DNA of 32,145 bases from Ilumatobacteraceae bacterium. GTDB taxonomy: Bacteria > Actinomycetota > Acidimicrobiia > Acidimicrobiales > Ilumatobacteraceae. A program made the position numbers and the translations under genes. Location: the NCBI GenBank assembly GCA_023262325.1, contig JALRBS010000121.1, positions 1 through 32,145 of the forward strand, read 5' to 3'. Shown here piece by piece: positions 31,392 through 32,145 of this stretch. The notes under the pieces were generated by a model. The model was not told the DNA's origin. It was given only the letters and a program-made list of their open reading frames with translations, and did no database searches. Position 1 is the first letter of the stretch. Each line of letters opens with the position of its first letter.

Positions 31392-31457
31392 TCCCCGCGG
31401 CACCAGTTGCGACGTCGACCGCTTGTCGCAGACATGTCGTCGGCGCGACGGTTGCGA

Positions 31458-31463
31458 TAGTTT
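31458..31463 (+). promoter_or_regulatory. -10 box TAGTTT of the NifU-N gene
   Basis: TAGTTT, then GGCGTCT (7 nt), then ATG 31471. Confidence 0.6.
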
Positions 31464-31470
31464 GGCGTCT

Positions 31471-31917
31471 ATGGGACAACTTGTCGGTGTCGTCGAACAG
31501 CCTGCAGCGCGAAGCGGTGTCATTCGATTCGAATTGAACCGGACGTTGTCAGGTCAAGGCCACGAACGTTTCGCTTCGGTCGCCGATGCTCGTGGTGATC
31601 GCCCGAGCGCAGTGCTCGCCCGACGCCTCTTCGATCATGGTGGCGTCGATGCAGTGCACGTGTACTCGAACATCGTGTCGGTCACGTTGACGGCAGGTTC
31701 GACTGGCGCAGGGCTGTCGAACATTGTCGAGCACTTGTACCAGTACTGGCTGCCCGGCGTGGAACCGCCCGTCTTCGAGGATCTCGAGCCAGAGGCGGCG
31801 GCCCCAGCAACCTCTGAAGGGGGAGCCGAGCTCTCCGAAGCCGCAAAGAAAATTCCGCCGCATCTCCTCGAACGAAGCCAGGCCGCAAAGGCTCGTTGGG
31901 ACGCAAAAAAGGGTTAA
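31471..31917 (+). CDS. NifU/Nfu N-terminal-domain-like protein without the cluster-binding domain
   Basis: A 148-residue protein. The first 90 residues follow the Nfu_N pattern: IRFELNRTLSGQGHERFASV, SAVLARRLFDHGGVDAVHVY, then SNIVSVTLTAG. That resembles the scaffold Nfu N domain (P..L.F..NR.......S....A......LA..LF...GV..V......ITV). The C-terminal NifU domain with the Cys-x2-Cys is absent. Instead the protein ends in an Ala/Glu-rich linker and a basic SEAAKKIPPHLLERSQAAKA segment with a WDAKKG end. No cysteine is present, so it cannot itself hold an Fe-S cluster in the usual way. Start ATG 31471 is decided by the -10 box 7 nt upstream. The role is unknown; scaffold assistance or regulation are guesses. 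Confidence 0.65.
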   Translation: MGQLVGVVEQPAARSGVIRFELNRTLSGQGHERFASVADARGDRPSAVLARRLFDHGGVDAVHVYSNIVSVTLTAGSTGAGLSNIVEHLYQYWLPGVEPPVFEDLEPEAAAPATSEGGAELSEAAKKIPPHLLERSQAAKARWDAKKG

Positions 31918-31960
31918 CAAAACTTCGTCGCACGGTCACGCAGTGAGTTGCGTGGCTTCC

Positions 31961-31966
31961 TAGCGT
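31961..31966 (+). promoter_or_regulatory. -10 box TAGCGT of the last gene
   Basis: TAGCGT, then CTCAAAG (7 nt), then GTG 31974. Confidence 0.6.
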
Positions 31967-31973
31967 CTCAAAG

Positions 31974-32145
31974 GTGAGCGAAGTGTTGTCGCTGCATGAA
32001 GCAGCGGCTGAGTTGGGGGTCCACTACATGACGGCGTATCGCTACGTCCGTCAGGGCCAGTTAGGCGCGCAACGAAGCGCGTCAGGTTGGCGCGTGCCGC
32101 GTAGCGCGATCGACGCGTTCCGATCCGGCGCACACGAACCAGCGG
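31974..32145 (+). CDS. Helix-turn-helix (MerR/excisionase-type) DNA-binding protein, 3' end cut off
   Basis: The first 57 residues are visible. They read VLSLHEAAAELGVHYMTAYR, then YVRQGQLGAQRSASGWRVPR, then SAIDAFR. This is a complete HTH_17/MerR-like winged helix in which the HEAAAELGVHYMTAYRYVRQ segment is the HTH. Actinobacterial proteins with this start often continue into a cobalamin-binding or other sensor domain, but nothing after the HTH can be seen. Excisionase of a mobile element is the alternative, with no other mobile signs here. The start is GTG 31974, set by the -10 box; the frame stays open to the window edge. Confidence 0.7.
   Translation, partial: MSEVLSLHEAAAELGVHYMTAYRYVRQGQLGAQRSASGWRVPRSAIDAFRSGAHEPA

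Noticed and set aside
31480-31502. TTGTCGGTG motif resembling the PafBC-dependent promoter
   Set aside because: It lies within the NifU-N coding start and no TANNNT follows at the right distance (CAGCCT instead).
31974-32145. Terminal HTH gene as an excisionase marking a mobile element
   Set aside because: No integrase, att repeats or composition shift is seen, and the gene has a normal leaderless promoter like its neighbours.

Overview
The window reads as ordinary chromosome of a high-ish-GC actinobacterium, most likely of class Acidimicrobiia or a near relative. That placement is inference. It rests on a WhiB regulator, a PafB/PafC-type WYL pair, polyphosphate glucokinase, a coenzyme F420 gene (CofC), a mycoredoxin-like protein, an HU protein with a detached lysine/alanine tail, and a large share of genes with an actinobacterial -10 box (TANNNT) only 6-8 nt before the start codon. 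No tRNA, rRNA, CRISPR, insertion sequence, prophage or integron was seen. Coding density is very high and the gene set looks vertically inherited.

Layout. 1-3125 (+): prmC (5' end cut off), chorismate mutase, geranylgeranyl-reductase-type flavoprotein, polyphosphate glucokinase. 3134-4270 (-): cation/Ca2+ exchanger. 4359-6405 (+): PfkB sugar kinase and M20 peptidase. 6411-8201 (-): small membrane protein, then argininosuccinate synthase. 8266-10173 (+): GT2 glycosyltransferase and an L,D-transpeptidase. 10188-11105 (-): RarD-like transporter. 11151-12716 (+): pgi. 12744-14891 (-): glgX. 14949-17691 (+): 3-hydroxyacyl-CoA dehydrogenase coupled to two WYL regulators. 17676-20043 (-): PIN-PhoH ATPase, WhiB, DnaQ-like exonuclease. 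20394-20797 (+): HU plus a 38-residue K/A/P peptide, closed by a strong terminator. 20874-22258 (-): cofC and a PIG-L deacetylase. 22321-25232 (+): unknown protein, selD, rnhB. 25229-28468: a zinc uptake locus split into two divergent arms (znuA-znuB and znuC-zur) around one 20-bp control region. 28465-31378 (-): trkH and trkA (K+ uptake), an SRPBCC protein, a mycoredoxin. 31471-32145 (+): a NifU-N-domain protein and the start of an HTH protein.

Themes. Central carbohydrate enzymes are frequent (ppgK, pgi, PfkB kinase, glgX). Genome maintenance and stress functions cluster at 15.8-20.8 kb (WYL pair, exonuclease, WhiB, PIN-PhoH, HU). Metal and cation handling recurs (CaCA exchanger, Znu/Zur, Trk).

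The strongest non-gene signals are: (1) sixteen genes with TANNNT 6-8 nt before the start, implying widespread leaderless transcription; (2) a zinc operator and a shared symmetrical -10 (TAGAGTA) serving two back-to-back leaderless genes; (3) a separate 38-aa histone-H1-like peptide gene right after hup; (4) near-perfect palindromes centred on the -10 boxes of whiB and the exonuclease gene; (5) repeat-rich DNA between phoH and hup. Adjacent genes are packed so tightly that several convergent stop codons interlock.
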